From CAIZQW01 sp942493055 (GTDB lineage Bacteria > Verrucomicrobiota > Kiritimatiellia > RFP12 > UBA1067): 64,000 bases of DNA. Every line of letters starts with the position of its first letter. Position 1 is the first letter of the stretch. Below are positions 33,660 to 42,900 of this stretch, piece by piece. The translations under genes and the position numbers were made by a program. Where the stretch lies: assembly GCA_942493055.1 (NCBI GenBank), contig OW818680.1:2170001-2234000 (forward strand), written 5' to 3'. The notes under the pieces were generated by a model. The model did not search any database. It saw only the letters and a program-made list of their open reading frames with translations, and was not told where the DNA came from.

Positions 33660-33845
33660 TTGGACGTTCGATGTTGAATGTTCGACCTGTCCGCCGTAGC
33701 CTTGGCGGAGGTGGATGTTCGTATTCATTCGTGTGGTTCGCGTCATTCGGATGCTTGCCTCTGATTCCCAACTTACTGACACTTACTGACACTTCTAAGA
33801 CTTATTGACACTTCTCCAAGTTACCAGTCCGTTTATTCCCGGTAC
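33660..33845. repeat. Composite intergenic repeats between DUF1549 and DUF1501 genes
   Basis: 308 gene-free bases (33551-33858). They hold CGACGTTGGACGTTCGATG-type words (33655-33685), the palindrome-like CCGCCGTAGCCTTGGCGG, a reverse family A copy (CATTCGTGTGGTTCGCGTCA at 33726-33747 and TCCGTTTATTCCCGG at 33827), and a degenerate decamer array (CTTACTGACA) at 33771-33815. They split the operon. Confidence 0.7.
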
Positions 33846-33858
33846 CCCGGACTGCGGG

Positions 33859-35433
33859 TTAGTGCCTGCATTGAAATTCAGCGGTGTTGATGAGTGCCCA
33901 AACAATATCCATCGCCAACCGTTTTTTCTCCTGCACGTCCTGGCGATACGTGGTCAGGATCGTCAGTTCGTCAACCGTTGGATAGCGGGAGAGAATGGTC
34001 AGATAGAGCGCGTCGATCTTGTCCCGCGGTTTCGTCGTGGGCTCCATGAACACGGCGAGCAGCTTTTCGCCCTTCACCAGCTTGCTTTGGATATGACTCG
34101 AATTCAGGAGGTGCAGACGCTGGGAGCCGGTCGGCTCGTTGTTGCGCTCGGTCTCCAGCCCGGTATCGCGCGCGGAGCGTCCGTACAGGCTGAGGAACGG
34201 ACTGCTGATGCTGCCGTCCGCCAGCGTGATCGTGCGCTGGTTCTCAGGGATGAAGGAGAAGGGTTCCGGGATGGAACTCGTGTACTTCTCCGTCGCCCCT
34301 GTGATCTGGTTCAGGGCATCGATCAGCACCTCAGCATCCAGTCGGCGCACGGGATAGAAAGCGAAGTTCTTCTCCGCCTCGGGCTTGTTCGACTTGGGGA
34401 TGCACGACAGTTGATAGGTCTTGGACTTCAGGATCAGCGCAAAGATCCGCTTCAGGTCATAGCGTCCGGCCAGCAGTTCGCTCTCCAGATAAGCCAGCAG
34501 TTCGGGATTGACCGGCGGATTGTCCGGACGGATATCGTCGGGTTCATCGATGATGCCATGCCCCATGAACCACGACCAGGCACGATTCGCAATAGCGCGG
34601 GTAAACCACGGATTGTTGGAACTCGTCAGCCAGGCGGCAAAGACCTCGCGCGGATCCTGGTCCGGGGTGAAATCCACCTTCTTGCCATCCGGGAAGACCG
34701 CCGACATCTGACCGTTGGTCGAGGAGGGATCAAAGAAGATGATCTCCTCTTTCCATTCCGCCGTGGACTTGTAGCCCACTTGCGAGAAGAAGGCGGCCAT
34801 GCCCTCCAGCCGCGCCGCAGGCCATTTCTCTGCGCGCGTCCCCATAAAGGTCAGGGCCACGGTCTGCGCCAGCGTCTTCGGAGTCTTGCTCTGGACCGCC
34901 CGATAGAAATTCACCTGCGGCACCCGGAAGTTACTGCCATTGGCGGTTAGCAGTTCGCGTGCAAACCGGTCATACGGCATGTTTTCTTTAATGCTGGTGC
35001 GGATCCAGCGGTGATACGCCTGCACCGCATTGGGCCACAAGTTGATGGGAAATTCGGATTTGACCCGCAAGAGATCGCACCACTTCATGGCCCAGTAATC
35101 TGCAAACTCATTGCGTTCCAGGAGCCGGTCGACCAGCGCATCGCGTTTTTTCAGACTCGTGTCCGCCAGAAAATCGCGCACCTCCTGAGCAGTCGGCAGC
35201 GTCCCGATCACATCCAGATAAACGCGACGGATAAAGACTTCGTCTGAACAGGGTTCAGCAGGTTGAATGCCCAGGCGCTGCAACTTGTTAAACACATACG
35301 TATCGATCTTTGTCTGCGGCGCAGACGACGCGGCAGCGCCGAAAGCTACGGCTGTAAAAAGGAACACCGCAACAGCAACAAGAGGCGCCTTGATCAGACG
35401 GCTCATCTTCAAAATGGTACGTGTTTCGTTCAT
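33859..35433 (-). CDS. DUF1549/DUF1553 protein (PSD1-type), exported
   Basis: 524 residues, signal peptide (APLVAVAVFLFTAVAFG). Residues 40-240: DUF1549 (KIDTYVFNKLQRLGIQPAEPCSDEVFIRRVYLDVIGTLP). Residues 270-520: DUF1553 (NPWFTRAIANRAWSWFMGHGIIDEPDDIRP; SKTYQLSC; LDAEVLIDAL). No N-terminal cytochrome c (PSC) domain, so this is the short form. Biochemical role not established. First gene of the operon with DUF1501 and PPC genes, though a 308-base repeat region intervenes. Confidence 0.88.
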   Translation of the reverse strand: MNETRTILKMSRLIKAPLVAVAVFLFTAVAFGAAASSAPQTKIDTYVFNKLQRLGIQPAEPCSDEVFIRRVYLDVIGTLPTAQEVRDFLADTSLKKRDALVDRLLERNEFADYWAMKWCDLLRVKSEFPINLWPNAVQAYHRWIRTSIKENMPYDRFARELLTANGSNFRVPQVNFYRAVQSKTPKTLAQTVALTFMGTRAEKWPAARLEGMAAFFSQVGYKSTAEWKEEIIFFDPSSTNGQMSAVFPDGKKVDFTPDQDPREVFAAWLTSSNNPWFTRAIANRAWSWFMGHGIIDEPDDIRPDNPPVNPELLAYLESELLAGRYDLKRIFALILKSKTYQLSCIPKSNKPEAEKNFAFYPVRRLDAEVLIDALNQITGATEKYTSSIPEPFSFIPENQRTITLADGSISSPFLSLYGRSARDTGLETERNNEPTGSQRLHLLNSSHIQSKLVKGEKLLAVFMEPTTKPRDKIDALYLTILSRYPTVDELTILTTYRQDVQEKKRLAMDIVWALINTAEFQCRH

Positions 35434-35515
35434 AACAGCCTAATGAACGTCCGCCCCAAAGATTTATTGTTCCAAAACCTGCTTATGCATCAATTTTGCC
35501 CGCGGAAGGCGGAAT

Positions 35516-35629
35516 ATTTTGGAGTGCGGTGGCAAGCGGTATTCCGAGCGACACCGCTTTTGCGTTGCACGGGCCGGAAAGCGGTGCCGCGCTCGTCTTC
35601 CGACGCTGCTTGTCACCGCACTCCAAAAT
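35516..35629. repeat. MITE-like palindromic element, family B copy 1
   Basis: 114 bases with terminal inverted repeats: ATTTTGGAGTGCGGTG (35516-35531) matches exactly the complement of CACCGCACTCCAAAAT (35614-35629) and pairing continues into GCAAGC/GCTTGT. Interior GCGGTATTCCGAGCGACAC and AAAGCGGTGCCGCGCTCG. Copy 2 at 52005-52113. No gene inside. Confidence 0.88.
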
Positions 35630-35713
35630 GCTCTCGCCGTCTCATTTTTTCGCGTGTTTCTTGGGCAAAAAATCAAGGCAAGCCCAGAAACATGCATTCG
35701 TGGGCGCGCGTGT

Positions 35714-36685
35714 CTATCGTGCGCTCACAGTGGCATCGCGCACAGTGAAGTCGACGATCAAGGGGAGGTGGTCGGAGCCTATACGCGAACCGGTCCTGCG
35801 ACGGGTGATATGAATGTCGCGTGAATGAAGGCAGTGGTCAATCGGAATGCCCAGGGGCGAAAACTGAGTCGGCCAGGAGGGTTGAAGCCCATAGCCCTTC
35901 GCGCTATCCTGAAGTCCGCTCTGCTCGATGAAGCGATGGAAAGTGGGACTCCAGGGCGTCATATTCAAGTCGCCCAGCAGCAGCAAGGGCGAACGGCCCT
36001 TGACACACTCGGCGACGCGGTCAAGCTGCTCATTACGAAATGCGGTGTACGCTGCGCCTGCCGGAGGCAGCGGATGCGTCGCCAGGATCTCCACGACGCT
36101 GCCATCCATGGTTACAGAGGCTAAGATTGACGGGACCTCTGCCTCCCCAAGGAAAAGAATGCTCTTTGCGAGCAACGGGTTTTTGGCGAATAGGGCAATG
36201 CCAAAGTTGTCCTCGCGCGGAGAGGCCACCCAACAGGGAAGGGCGTTTGTGAGTCCATCCATGGCCTGCATCCATGAGTCAGTCACCTCTTCCAGCACTA
36301 AAATCTCAGGCTTCTCTGCGGCTATCGCATCCAAGACTAAGCGCGGATCGCCCAGTTCCGAGTTGACATTGATGAGCATGGCCCGATGGCGTCCGAAAGG
36401 AAAATCCAACGGCGAGACTATCGGGGGTGGCAGAAAGAGCGGCAATAGTGAGTAACTATTTGAGAAAGCAAAAATGATATAGGCGAGCGCTTCCTTTTTA
36501 TTCTTTCTCAGCAGCATGAGAAAGCTCACGACCAAGAGTCCCAGAAAATATTGGACCCTGAAGTGCGAGAAGAGCTCGAAAAACCACGACCAGTGCCCCA
36601 GGAACCCCAGCACCGTTGCAACGCAGCCCAGAAAACCAGCTGCTGATACAAGACCCCAAAAGCGTAGTTTCTGAAAGGCTTTCAT
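35714..36685 (-). CDS. Membrane-anchored endonuclease/exonuclease/phosphatase-family protein
   Basis: 323 residues. Three N-terminal helices (LVSAAGFLGCVATVLGFLG, FLGLLVVSFLMLL, AYIIFAFSNSYSLLPLFL) then an EEP domain: MLINVNSELGD, ILVLEEVTDSW (catalytic Glu), ATHPLPPAG, LLLGDLNMTPWS (Asp, Asn) and GSDHLPLIVDF (Asp, His). Members of this membrane-anchored subgroup are often annotated as endonuclease; the extracytoplasmic substrate is unknown. Confidence 0.87.
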   Translation of the reverse strand: MKAFQKLRFWGLVSAAGFLGCVATVLGFLGHWSWFFELFSHFRVQYFLGLLVVSFLMLLRKNKKEALAYIIFAFSNSYSLLPLFLPPPIVSPLDFPFGRHRAMLINVNSELGDPRLVLDAIAAEKPEILVLEEVTDSWMQAMDGLTNALPCWVASPREDNFGIALFAKNPLLAKSILFLGEAEVPSILASVTMDGSVVEILATHPLPPAGAAYTAFRNEQLDRVAECVKGRSPLLLLGDLNMTPWSPTFHRFIEQSGLQDSAKGYGLQPSWPTQFSPLGIPIDHCLHSRDIHITRRRTGSRIGSDHLPLIVDFTVRDATVSAR

Positions 36686-36702
36686 GTTTCTGTATAAACG
36701 GC

Positions 36703-38916
36703 CTACTCGTCGTCATCTTGCTTGGCTGGCTTCGCGATCTTTTCGCCAGGCTTGATGGGAACGATACGTTCACGACTCAGACGGCGAATCATGAGGCGTA
36801 CTTCTTTCTTGCCCTCTGTGAGCTTCTTGAGTTCTGCGGCATTTTTTACAGGCTGATCATTGACATGGGTCAGCAACTCAAAGGGCTTAATGCCGGCAAC
36901 AGCGGCGGGCGTCCCTGCTTCGATCCGCGAGACCACGACACCCGGATCGGTCGGCTTACGATTCAGATAGTTCATCACCTCGAAGGTCATATCGCAAACC
37001 GAGATGCCGATATCCTTCAACTCCACCTTCTCAGCGCTCCCATAATAGAGCGGGCTCTGCTCAGCAATCAGGTTGACCTTTTTCACCTCCCCGTTTCGGG
37101 CATATTCGAGGATGTATGGCTTGCCAATACCGATTTCGGTCAACGTAGCAGTGATCGAATTTTTGATCGATGGCCAGGGGGAAGGGATCCGGTCGGACAT
37201 TTCTGCAGGCATCTCATCGAGCCGATCCCAGGGGAAGCCACGGTCCCCGAAGCGTCCTGCATCTTCCACGGTCACCTTGATCGGCGCCTGCTGGCCTGGC
37301 AAGTAGAAGCGCAACAGGATATCCCCGGCCTGAAGCCCAGCTTTCGCAGCCGGTGAACGTGCATAGACAAAGGTGACCAGTCCACCACTGTTGCGATAGC
37401 TGTCCTTGACCAGATGCGCAACTTTGTTTGCACTCGCCAGTTCAGGCGTGAGCTCTTGCAAGTCCGCGCCTAACCACGCAATCCGGTTCTCGTCTGCTTC
37501 GGAGAGGGGGACATTCGCGGAGTCGAAAAGCGTGGCGGCATTGTCATTGATGAGTTTGGCCATGGTGACCGCAGGAGTGGATTCAGGGCTGTTGCTGCTA
37601 TAGGAACTCTCGCTGCCCTTGGTCCTGAGCAGGATTGGCAGCAGCACCAGCCGGCCCTCCTGATCAAAGGCAAACAGCGGATCGCCCCTGTCGTTCTGCA
37701 TCAGTTCCGGAATAAGGGTGGACTGATAGCCAAGTTTAAACGAGGCGATGCGGCTGCGATCATAGCTGGTCGTCATCTCACCATTCGGCATGGAAATCTT
37801 CACAAAGGCCATCAAGCGATCACGGCAATCAGAAACACTTGTTGTCAATAAGGGCAACTGAGCCCCTGTCGCCTCTTTGCACGTCACAAGAAAAGCACCG
37901 TAATCAGCAAGCGTACCTGCGAACTTCGCCTCAAGCTGTTTCTTGTCGGCCGTCTGGATAACCAGTTTCTCCAAACGCGCAGTCTGAGCATTTGAAAGCT
38001 TGCGAAGCACAAGGAACTGTGTGGGCGTTATCTTACACGCTGTGGCATACTGGACTGTTGCCGCACTATTTTCATCGTCACTGGAAGATGACCGAAAGTG
38101 GTAATCGCGCTCTTCACTGGAGGCCTTAGGACTGCGGAAATGGAGCGTGATCATGCACAGGCTGGAACCTATATACGACTCGATATTTTTTCGCCATTGG
38201 CCAAACTGCTCAGGCGTGATAGCCTTCCAGTCCGTATAATTGTCTTTCGCAACAGCCGGTGCAACGCGCCCCGGCACCGCCACACGCGTGGGATTGCCTT
38301 GGGTGTCGAGCACCACGCAAAATGTATTTTCAGAGAGGAACACACCTTTATTTTCAACCACGGTTGTTGTCCGTGAATAACGCTGGACTGTTCCGTGCCA
38401 TTCGTTTTCCACATTTACGAAGGTTGCCATAAAAGCCTCTTTCGTTTTGGCACCCCCAAACACGAGCGCTTTGGATCCGGCCAGCGGCTTATCCAACTTG
38501 AGCAATACCGCGCTACGGTCTATGAAGTAATCCTCTTCCACGGCACCTACTGTTTCAGCCCCCTGCGTGACACGAATCTTTTCGACAAAACGTGATGTCA
38601 AAAGCGGGTCAGCAATCAGCACCCGATTTGAAGCCACCAGCCAGCCTGCCATTTCAAGCGGACGCTGCTGACGAATCAGGTTCTCTCCGGCATCGCTGCC
38701 ATGGACGCTTCCGCAATTCGGACAGCGTGTCCCCACTCCAGCAGCGGTTGGAGCCTCGTTGTTGTCGTACCGCAAGGTATAAGCAACCTTGACACGGGAC
38801 AGCGCCAGGCGAGGGGTCCAGTCGATCGTCTCCCGACGGGTCTCTGGAAGAGACGCGCAGCCCACGAGGGATGCGAATGCTGTTAATTGAATCATGAGGC
38901 TGCTTGCTTTTTTCAT
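36703..38916 (-). CDS. Degenerate HtrA-like lipoprotein with two PDZ domains
   Basis: 737 residues. A lipoprotein signal (IQLTAFASLVGC) leads to a CPNCG knuckle (RCPNCGSVHG), then trypsin-like segments lacking catalytic residues: GWLVASNRVLIADPLLTSRF has Pro where HtrA has the catalytic His, and no G-N-S-G-G motif follows. A second similar segment lies around LVLRKLSNAQTARLEKLVI. Two PDZ domains follow (SPAAKAGLQAGDILLRF; GTPAAVAGIKPFELLTHVNDQPVKN). ATG 38916 has GGAGG upstream. It lies 37 bases after an intact HtrA-type gene, so it may be its regulatory or substrate-binding partner. Confidence 0.75.
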   Translation of the reverse strand: MKKASSLMIQLTAFASLVGCASLPETRRETIDWTPRLALSRVKVAYTLRYDNNEAPTAAGVGTRCPNCGSVHGSDAGENLIRQQRPLEMAGWLVASNRVLIADPLLTSRFVEKIRVTQGAETVGAVEEDYFIDRSAVLLKLDKPLAGSKALVFGGAKTKEAFMATFVNVENEWHGTVQRYSRTTTVVENKGVFLSENTFCVVLDTQGNPTRVAVPGRVAPAVAKDNYTDWKAITPEQFGQWRKNIESYIGSSLCMITLHFRSPKASSEERDYHFRSSSSDDENSAATVQYATACKITPTQFLVLRKLSNAQTARLEKLVIQTADKKQLEAKFAGTLADYGAFLVTCKEATGAQLPLLTTSVSDCRDRLMAFVKISMPNGEMTTSYDRSRIASFKLGYQSTLIPELMQNDRGDPLFAFDQEGRLVLLPILLRTKGSESSYSSNSPESTPAVTMAKLINDNAATLFDSANVPLSEADENRIAWLGADLQELTPELASANKVAHLVKDSYRNSGGLVTFVYARSPAAKAGLQAGDILLRFYLPGQQAPIKVTVEDAGRFGDRGFPWDRLDEMPAEMSDRIPSPWPSIKNSITATLTEIGIGKPYILEYARNGEVKKVNLIAEQSPLYYGSAEKVELKDIGISVCDMTFEVMNYLNRKPTDPGVVVSRIEAGTPAAVAGIKPFELLTHVNDQPVKNAAELKKLTEGKKEVRLMIRRLSRERIVPIKPGEKIAKPAKQDDDE

Positions 38917-38953
38917 ACGAAAGTCCTCCGCATACTTTTTAAACACTTCTCAT

Positions 38954-40297
38954 TTAACGGCGTTTGTAGTCACGTGAAAAATCGAGGATGATTTGGCGGC
39001 GTTGGCCATTTCGCAGGACGGTCATGGGGACGCGGTATTGCGTTTCCATGTTTTTGATAGCCTCCTGATGGGCAGCCGTCACATGCTCAAGCGTTTCAAT
39101 GGGTTTGCCCCCGATATCCAGAATAATATCATTCGGGGATAAGCCTGCTGTGGCGGCATTGCCTGTGTATTTGACCGCAAAGATGAAAACGCCCTTCTGG
39201 TTATAAAAGTAGAGGTTGGGCGTATCAAACTGATTGATGGTCTTTGCGGAGAAATCCCAGCGCGGAAACTCCTTTTCAACACCCTCGACCTTCCCCTTCT
39301 CACGCGGTGTCACCGTGACGGCGATCAGTTCCTTGTCGCGCATGATCGACAGTGACGCCGGCTTCTCCTTTTCCAGCAGACCGAGCTGACGATTGACCGC
39401 CGGGATATCCTCCTGCGTGATGGCTGTGACCGACGTGCCGTTGATCGCGATCAGACGGTCTTTCGGGAGAACACCCGCCCGTCGGGCAGGGCTTTCGGGG
39501 TCTGTCGCAGAAATGATCACCCCCGAGTCAAACTCGAAATAGACATTCTTATCGAAATCGCGCAACGGCTGAATTTGCAAGCCTGTCCAACTCCAGTTCA
39601 TGCGCTTGAATTCGCGCAAGCGACCTGCAATGAGAGCGGCCTCCTTTGCAGGAATGGCAAAGCCAAGGTCGCCACCATACGTCGAACCCCGCGCCGTAAT
39701 ACCGATGACATCCCCGGCCTGATTCACCACAGGTCCACCGGAGTTTCCGGGATTGATCGACGCGTCCGTCTGTAGCCAGAGCGCGTACTCACTCGCACCT
39801 TCGAGATAACGGCGTGTACACGAGATGATGCCGGAGGAGATGGACCGGCTCAGTCCCCAAGGAGCCCCCATGACATAGATCGGATCGCCCTCTGTGAGCA
39901 GATCCGAATTGCCCAGCAACGCAAACGGAACCTTCGTATCTTTGGGGATCTGCAAACGGCAGAGCGCTATATCGATGTCTTTGTCCGAACCGATGACTTC
40001 CGCTGGATAGGCCCTTCCATCCGTCAAAAAACAGCGGATCGACTCCGCCTTATCCACGACATGCCAATTCGTCAAAAACTCTCCATCCGCAGAGATCAGC
40101 ACACCACTGCCTGCGCCACTTTGGGCCGACCTCTCGCCGCTTTCATGCGTCTGCTGGATCACCCGAATAAAGACAAGCGCTGGAAAGACACGATCCTTCG
40201 CCACGCGCATATTCTGTTCACTCGGCGCGCTCGCCTGCACAACGGCTCCTGCGCTGAAGCACCCCATCGCCAACAACCATCGACTCCATTTAAACAT
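38954..40297 (-). CDS. HtrA/DegP-like periplasmic serine protease
   Basis: 447 residues with signal peptide (LAMGCFSAGAVVQA). Intact catalytic triad: His79 (TNWHVV), Asp109 (KDIDIALCRL), Ser186 (NPGNSGGP). Two PDZ domains follow (SPARRAGVLPKDRLIAINGTSV near 270; GNAATAGLSPNDIILDIGGKPIE near 385). Role: envelope protein quality control. First gene of a pair with the degenerate paralogue downstream. Confidence 0.93.
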   Translation of the reverse strand: MFKWSRWLLAMGCFSAGAVVQASAPSEQNMRVAKDRVFPALVFIRVIQQTHESGERSAQSGAGSGVLISADGEFLTNWHVVDKAESIRCFLTDGRAYPAEVIGSDKDIDIALCRLQIPKDTKVPFALLGNSDLLTEGDPIYVMGAPWGLSRSISSGIISCTRRYLEGASEYALWLQTDASINPGNSGGPVVNQAGDVIGITARGSTYGGDLGFAIPAKEAALIAGRLREFKRMNWSWTGLQIQPLRDFDKNVYFEFDSGVIISATDPESPARRAGVLPKDRLIAINGTSVTAITQEDIPAVNRQLGLLEKEKPASLSIMRDKELIAVTVTPREKGKVEGVEKEFPRWDFSAKTINQFDTPNLYFYNQKGVFIFAVKYTGNAATAGLSPNDIILDIGGKPIETLEHVTAAHQEAIKNMETQYRVPMTVLRNGQRRQIILDFSRDYKRR

Positions 40298-40319
40298 ACG
40301 GGCTCCTCATCATTTCGGG

Positions 40320-42254
40320 TTAACGGATGCCGTAACTTTCGCGGATGCACTCGCGCGGAAGCTCCTTGATAAAGGGAGAGGGTTTGCAGAAAAAGACGCC
40401 GCCGTCGCGCATTTTTCGCATGCTGGGCACACAGAGATTCAGCTCGTCTTTGGCGCGCGTGACTGCCACATAAAAGAGGCGGCGTTCCTCTTCATCGTTT
40501 CCGTTCTCTTCCAGCGAGCGACTCGACGGGAACATGCCTTCAGAGACCCAGATGACAAAGACCACTTTCCACTCAAGCCCTTTGGCCTGATGCACCGTGC
40601 TCAAGTGCAGCGTGGGCTCGTTGTTCGCCTGCATCTTTTCGTATTCGCGGTCGATGTTGGTGAGCAGCGCGACCTCCTGAAGGAAGGCTGCCACGCCCCC
40701 TTTGTTCTTGGTCACTTGAAGCGCCAGTTCATGGATATCCTCTTCGCGCTTCTCGGGATTCTCGTAGGCCCGATGCAAGTACGAGGTGTAGAACGCATCG
40801 CAAAACCGCTCGACCGCCTCTGTGCCTTTCAGGCTGAGTCCTTCTGTGTGATAGTCCGCCAACAGGCGGTCAACCTCCTGCCACTGGCCGCGGGCAACGG
40901 ACTTGAGCAGCCCCTTCAACTGGGCGCGCATCTCGGGACTGCGCGTCTCAAAACTGCCGCCAAGCTTGGCCCAGAGCACCTCGACGGTCTTTTCGCCGAC
41001 ACCCGATAACATCCCCATCAGGCGTGTGAAGGCCAGATAGTCGCGCGGATTTTCGCAGATGCGCAGAAAGGCGAGGACGTCCTTCACATGCGCCTGTTCG
41101 AACACGCCAAGGCCGGAGGTGATCACATACGGAAGCCGTGTGCGCGCAAGGGCCATCTGGAGCTCGATGGAGTGGAAATGGGCGCGATACAGGACAGCCA
41201 TGTCGTTCAGGGAGTAGCCATCCTCCACATACTGATGGACCATGCTCACAATCGAGCGGGCTTGCTCGTCGCCATCCCGGAGAATCAGCACACGCGGCTT
41301 GCAGCGCGGATTGCGCGTGGAGCGCAAGGTCTTCTTAAATTCATTAGGCGCCTTGGCCGCGCAGACGTTCGCAACGCGCAGAATTTCAGGCGTGCTGCGG
41401 TAGTTCTGCTCAATCTTGATAATCCGGGAGTCGGGCCAGCGGTTTGAAAATTCGCGGATATTGCTGAAGTCCGCGCCGCGCCACGTATAAATGCATTGCA
41501 TGTCGTCTCCGACGGCCATGACGTTGCGGTGATGCGCGGCCAGCAGATCCACCATCTGGGCCTGAAGCAGATTGGTATCCTGATATTCATCGACCAACAC
41601 ATGCCTGAACTTCTGCTGATAGTGTGTACGGATGTCTTCCTGTTCCTTCAGCAGCCGGAGCCCGTTGACCAGCAGGTCATCGAAGTCCATCATGTTCTCC
41701 GCGAGCTTCCGTTCCTGATAGCGCATCGAAATACGGATGATCTCCGCGGGGTCCGCCTCAAGTGCGCCGGTATACGCTTTCAAATAATCGGCCACAGTCA
41801 TCATGCGGTTCGAGGCTGAGCTGATCAAGGAGGCGATGATCTCCTTCTTCGGAAAATCTTTTCGGGCCAAGCCCAGTTCCTTCATGCACGTGTTGAGAAT
41901 CGACAGGGCGTCGTCCTGGTCGAGAATCGCGAAATCATTGCGATACCCCAGACGGTCCGCAAAGCTCCTCAGAAAGCGATTGCACACATGATGGAAGGTG
42001 CCGCTCCAGAGGCGGCCGACCGAAGGGCCTGCCACCGCTTTGGCACGCTCCAGCATCTCCTTGGCCGCGCGATTCGTAAAGGTCAGGAGCAAGAGCGACT
42101 CCGCAGGGACGCCCTTTTCGATCAGGTGGGCTACGCGGTAGACGAGCGTGCGTGTCTTGCCGGTCCCGGCAGCGGCAAGCACCAGCAACGGACCGTCATC
42201 GGCTGTCGCCGCTGCGCATTGCTCGGGATTCAGAAGCGTTGAGTAATCAGTCAT
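40320..42254 (-). CDS. UvrD/PcrA-type superfamily 1 DNA helicase
   Basis: 644 residues, somewhat short against 720-740 for PcrA. Motifs: LNPEQCAAATADDGPLLVLAAAGTGKTRTL (Q motif and Walker A), LLLTFTNRAAKEM (Ia), VLVDEYQDTN (Walker B), VGDDMQCIYTWRGAD (III), KIEQNYRSTPEIL (IV), LSTVHQAKGLEWKVVFV (V), RRLFYVAVTRAKDEL (VI). It unwinds DNA 3' to 5' in repair or replication restart. ATG 42254 overlaps the stop of the 5-FCL gene by eight bases, indicating translational coupling. Confidence 0.93.
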   Translation of the reverse strand: MTDYSTLLNPEQCAAATADDGPLLVLAAAGTGKTRTLVYRVAHLIEKGVPAESLLLLTFTNRAAKEMLERAKAVAGPSVGRLWSGTFHHVCNRFLRSFADRLGYRNDFAILDQDDALSILNTCMKELGLARKDFPKKEIIASLISSASNRMMTVADYLKAYTGALEADPAEIIRISMRYQERKLAENMMDFDDLLVNGLRLLKEQEDIRTHYQQKFRHVLVDEYQDTNLLQAQMVDLLAAHHRNVMAVGDDMQCIYTWRGADFSNIREFSNRWPDSRIIKIEQNYRSTPEILRVANVCAAKAPNEFKKTLRSTRNPRCKPRVLILRDGDEQARSIVSMVHQYVEDGYSLNDMAVLYRAHFHSIELQMALARTRLPYVITSGLGVFEQAHVKDVLAFLRICENPRDYLAFTRLMGMLSGVGEKTVEVLWAKLGGSFETRSPEMRAQLKGLLKSVARGQWQEVDRLLADYHTEGLSLKGTEAVERFCDAFYTSYLHRAYENPEKREEDIHELALQVTKNKGGVAAFLQEVALLTNIDREYEKMQANNEPTLHLSTVHQAKGLEWKVVFVIWVSEGMFPSSRSLEENGNDEEERRLFYVAVTRAKDELNLCVPSMRKMRDGGVFFCKPSPFIKELPRECIRESYGIR

Positions 42255-42834
42255 TATTTTGATTGCAGGAGATGACACGTTTTTCTGTCACGATCCAGTC
42301 CATGCGGATATCATGCGGTTCCAGCGGCAGCGGTTCGTCCAGAACTTGCCAGTCATAACAAATGGCAATCTTAGGCGACCGCTTGCGCGCCTCCAGAAGA
42401 ATACCGTCATAAATACCGGCACCATATCCCAGCCGTCCGCCCTGCGCATCAAAGGCAAGTCCAGGAATAATGAAGGCATCGATGTCGAAGGGCAAAACCG
42501 GAAGGCGTTCACGGGGTTCGCGGATGCCCATCTTCCCCTTGATGAGCTTCGTCTTCGGGGTCATCAGGGAAAGCTTATATTTATTGCTGGATTCGCTCCA
42601 ATAGGGAACCACGACTTCGCGACCGGCCTCAAAGATGGAGCGCGCAATATAGCGCGTCGGTATTTCATGCTCCGTGCTCAGATAGAGCGCAATGCGCCAG
42701 GCCTGCAACAGCAGCCGAATATCGCTCTCGATGAGTTTCTTCGCGATCTCTTTGCCCGCCTCGCGACGCACCTCTTGCTCGACAGCCTTCCGCTTCTCGC
42801 GCATTTCCAGACGAATTTCATCCTTGGTTTTCAT
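42247..42834 (-). CDS. 5-formyltetrahydrofolate cyclo-ligase
   Basis: 195 residues. ATP-dependent conversion of 5-formyl-THF to 5,10-methenyl-THF. N-terminal basic helix (RLEMREKRKAVEQEVRRE), EIPTRYIARSIFEAGREVVVPYW, and the C-terminal signature PGLAFDAQGGRLGYGAGIYDGIL. Lies between formate-THF ligase and the helicase gene, so folate salvage and formyl-THF formation are neighbours. Confidence 0.92.
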   Translation of the reverse strand: MKTKDEIRLEMREKRKAVEQEVRREAGKEIAKKLIESDIRLLLQAWRIALYLSTEHEIPTRYIARSIFEAGREVVVPYWSESSNKYKLSLMTPKTKLIKGKMGIREPRERLPVLPFDIDAFIIPGLAFDAQGGRLGYGAGIYDGILLEARKRSPKIAICYDWQVLDEPLPLEPHDIRMDWIVTEKRVISCNQNND

Positions 42835-42900
42835 CGTTCCACCGATCCAACAGCCACGTTCCGATGGATATTGGACATTCCGTGTTCATGATTGGATATT

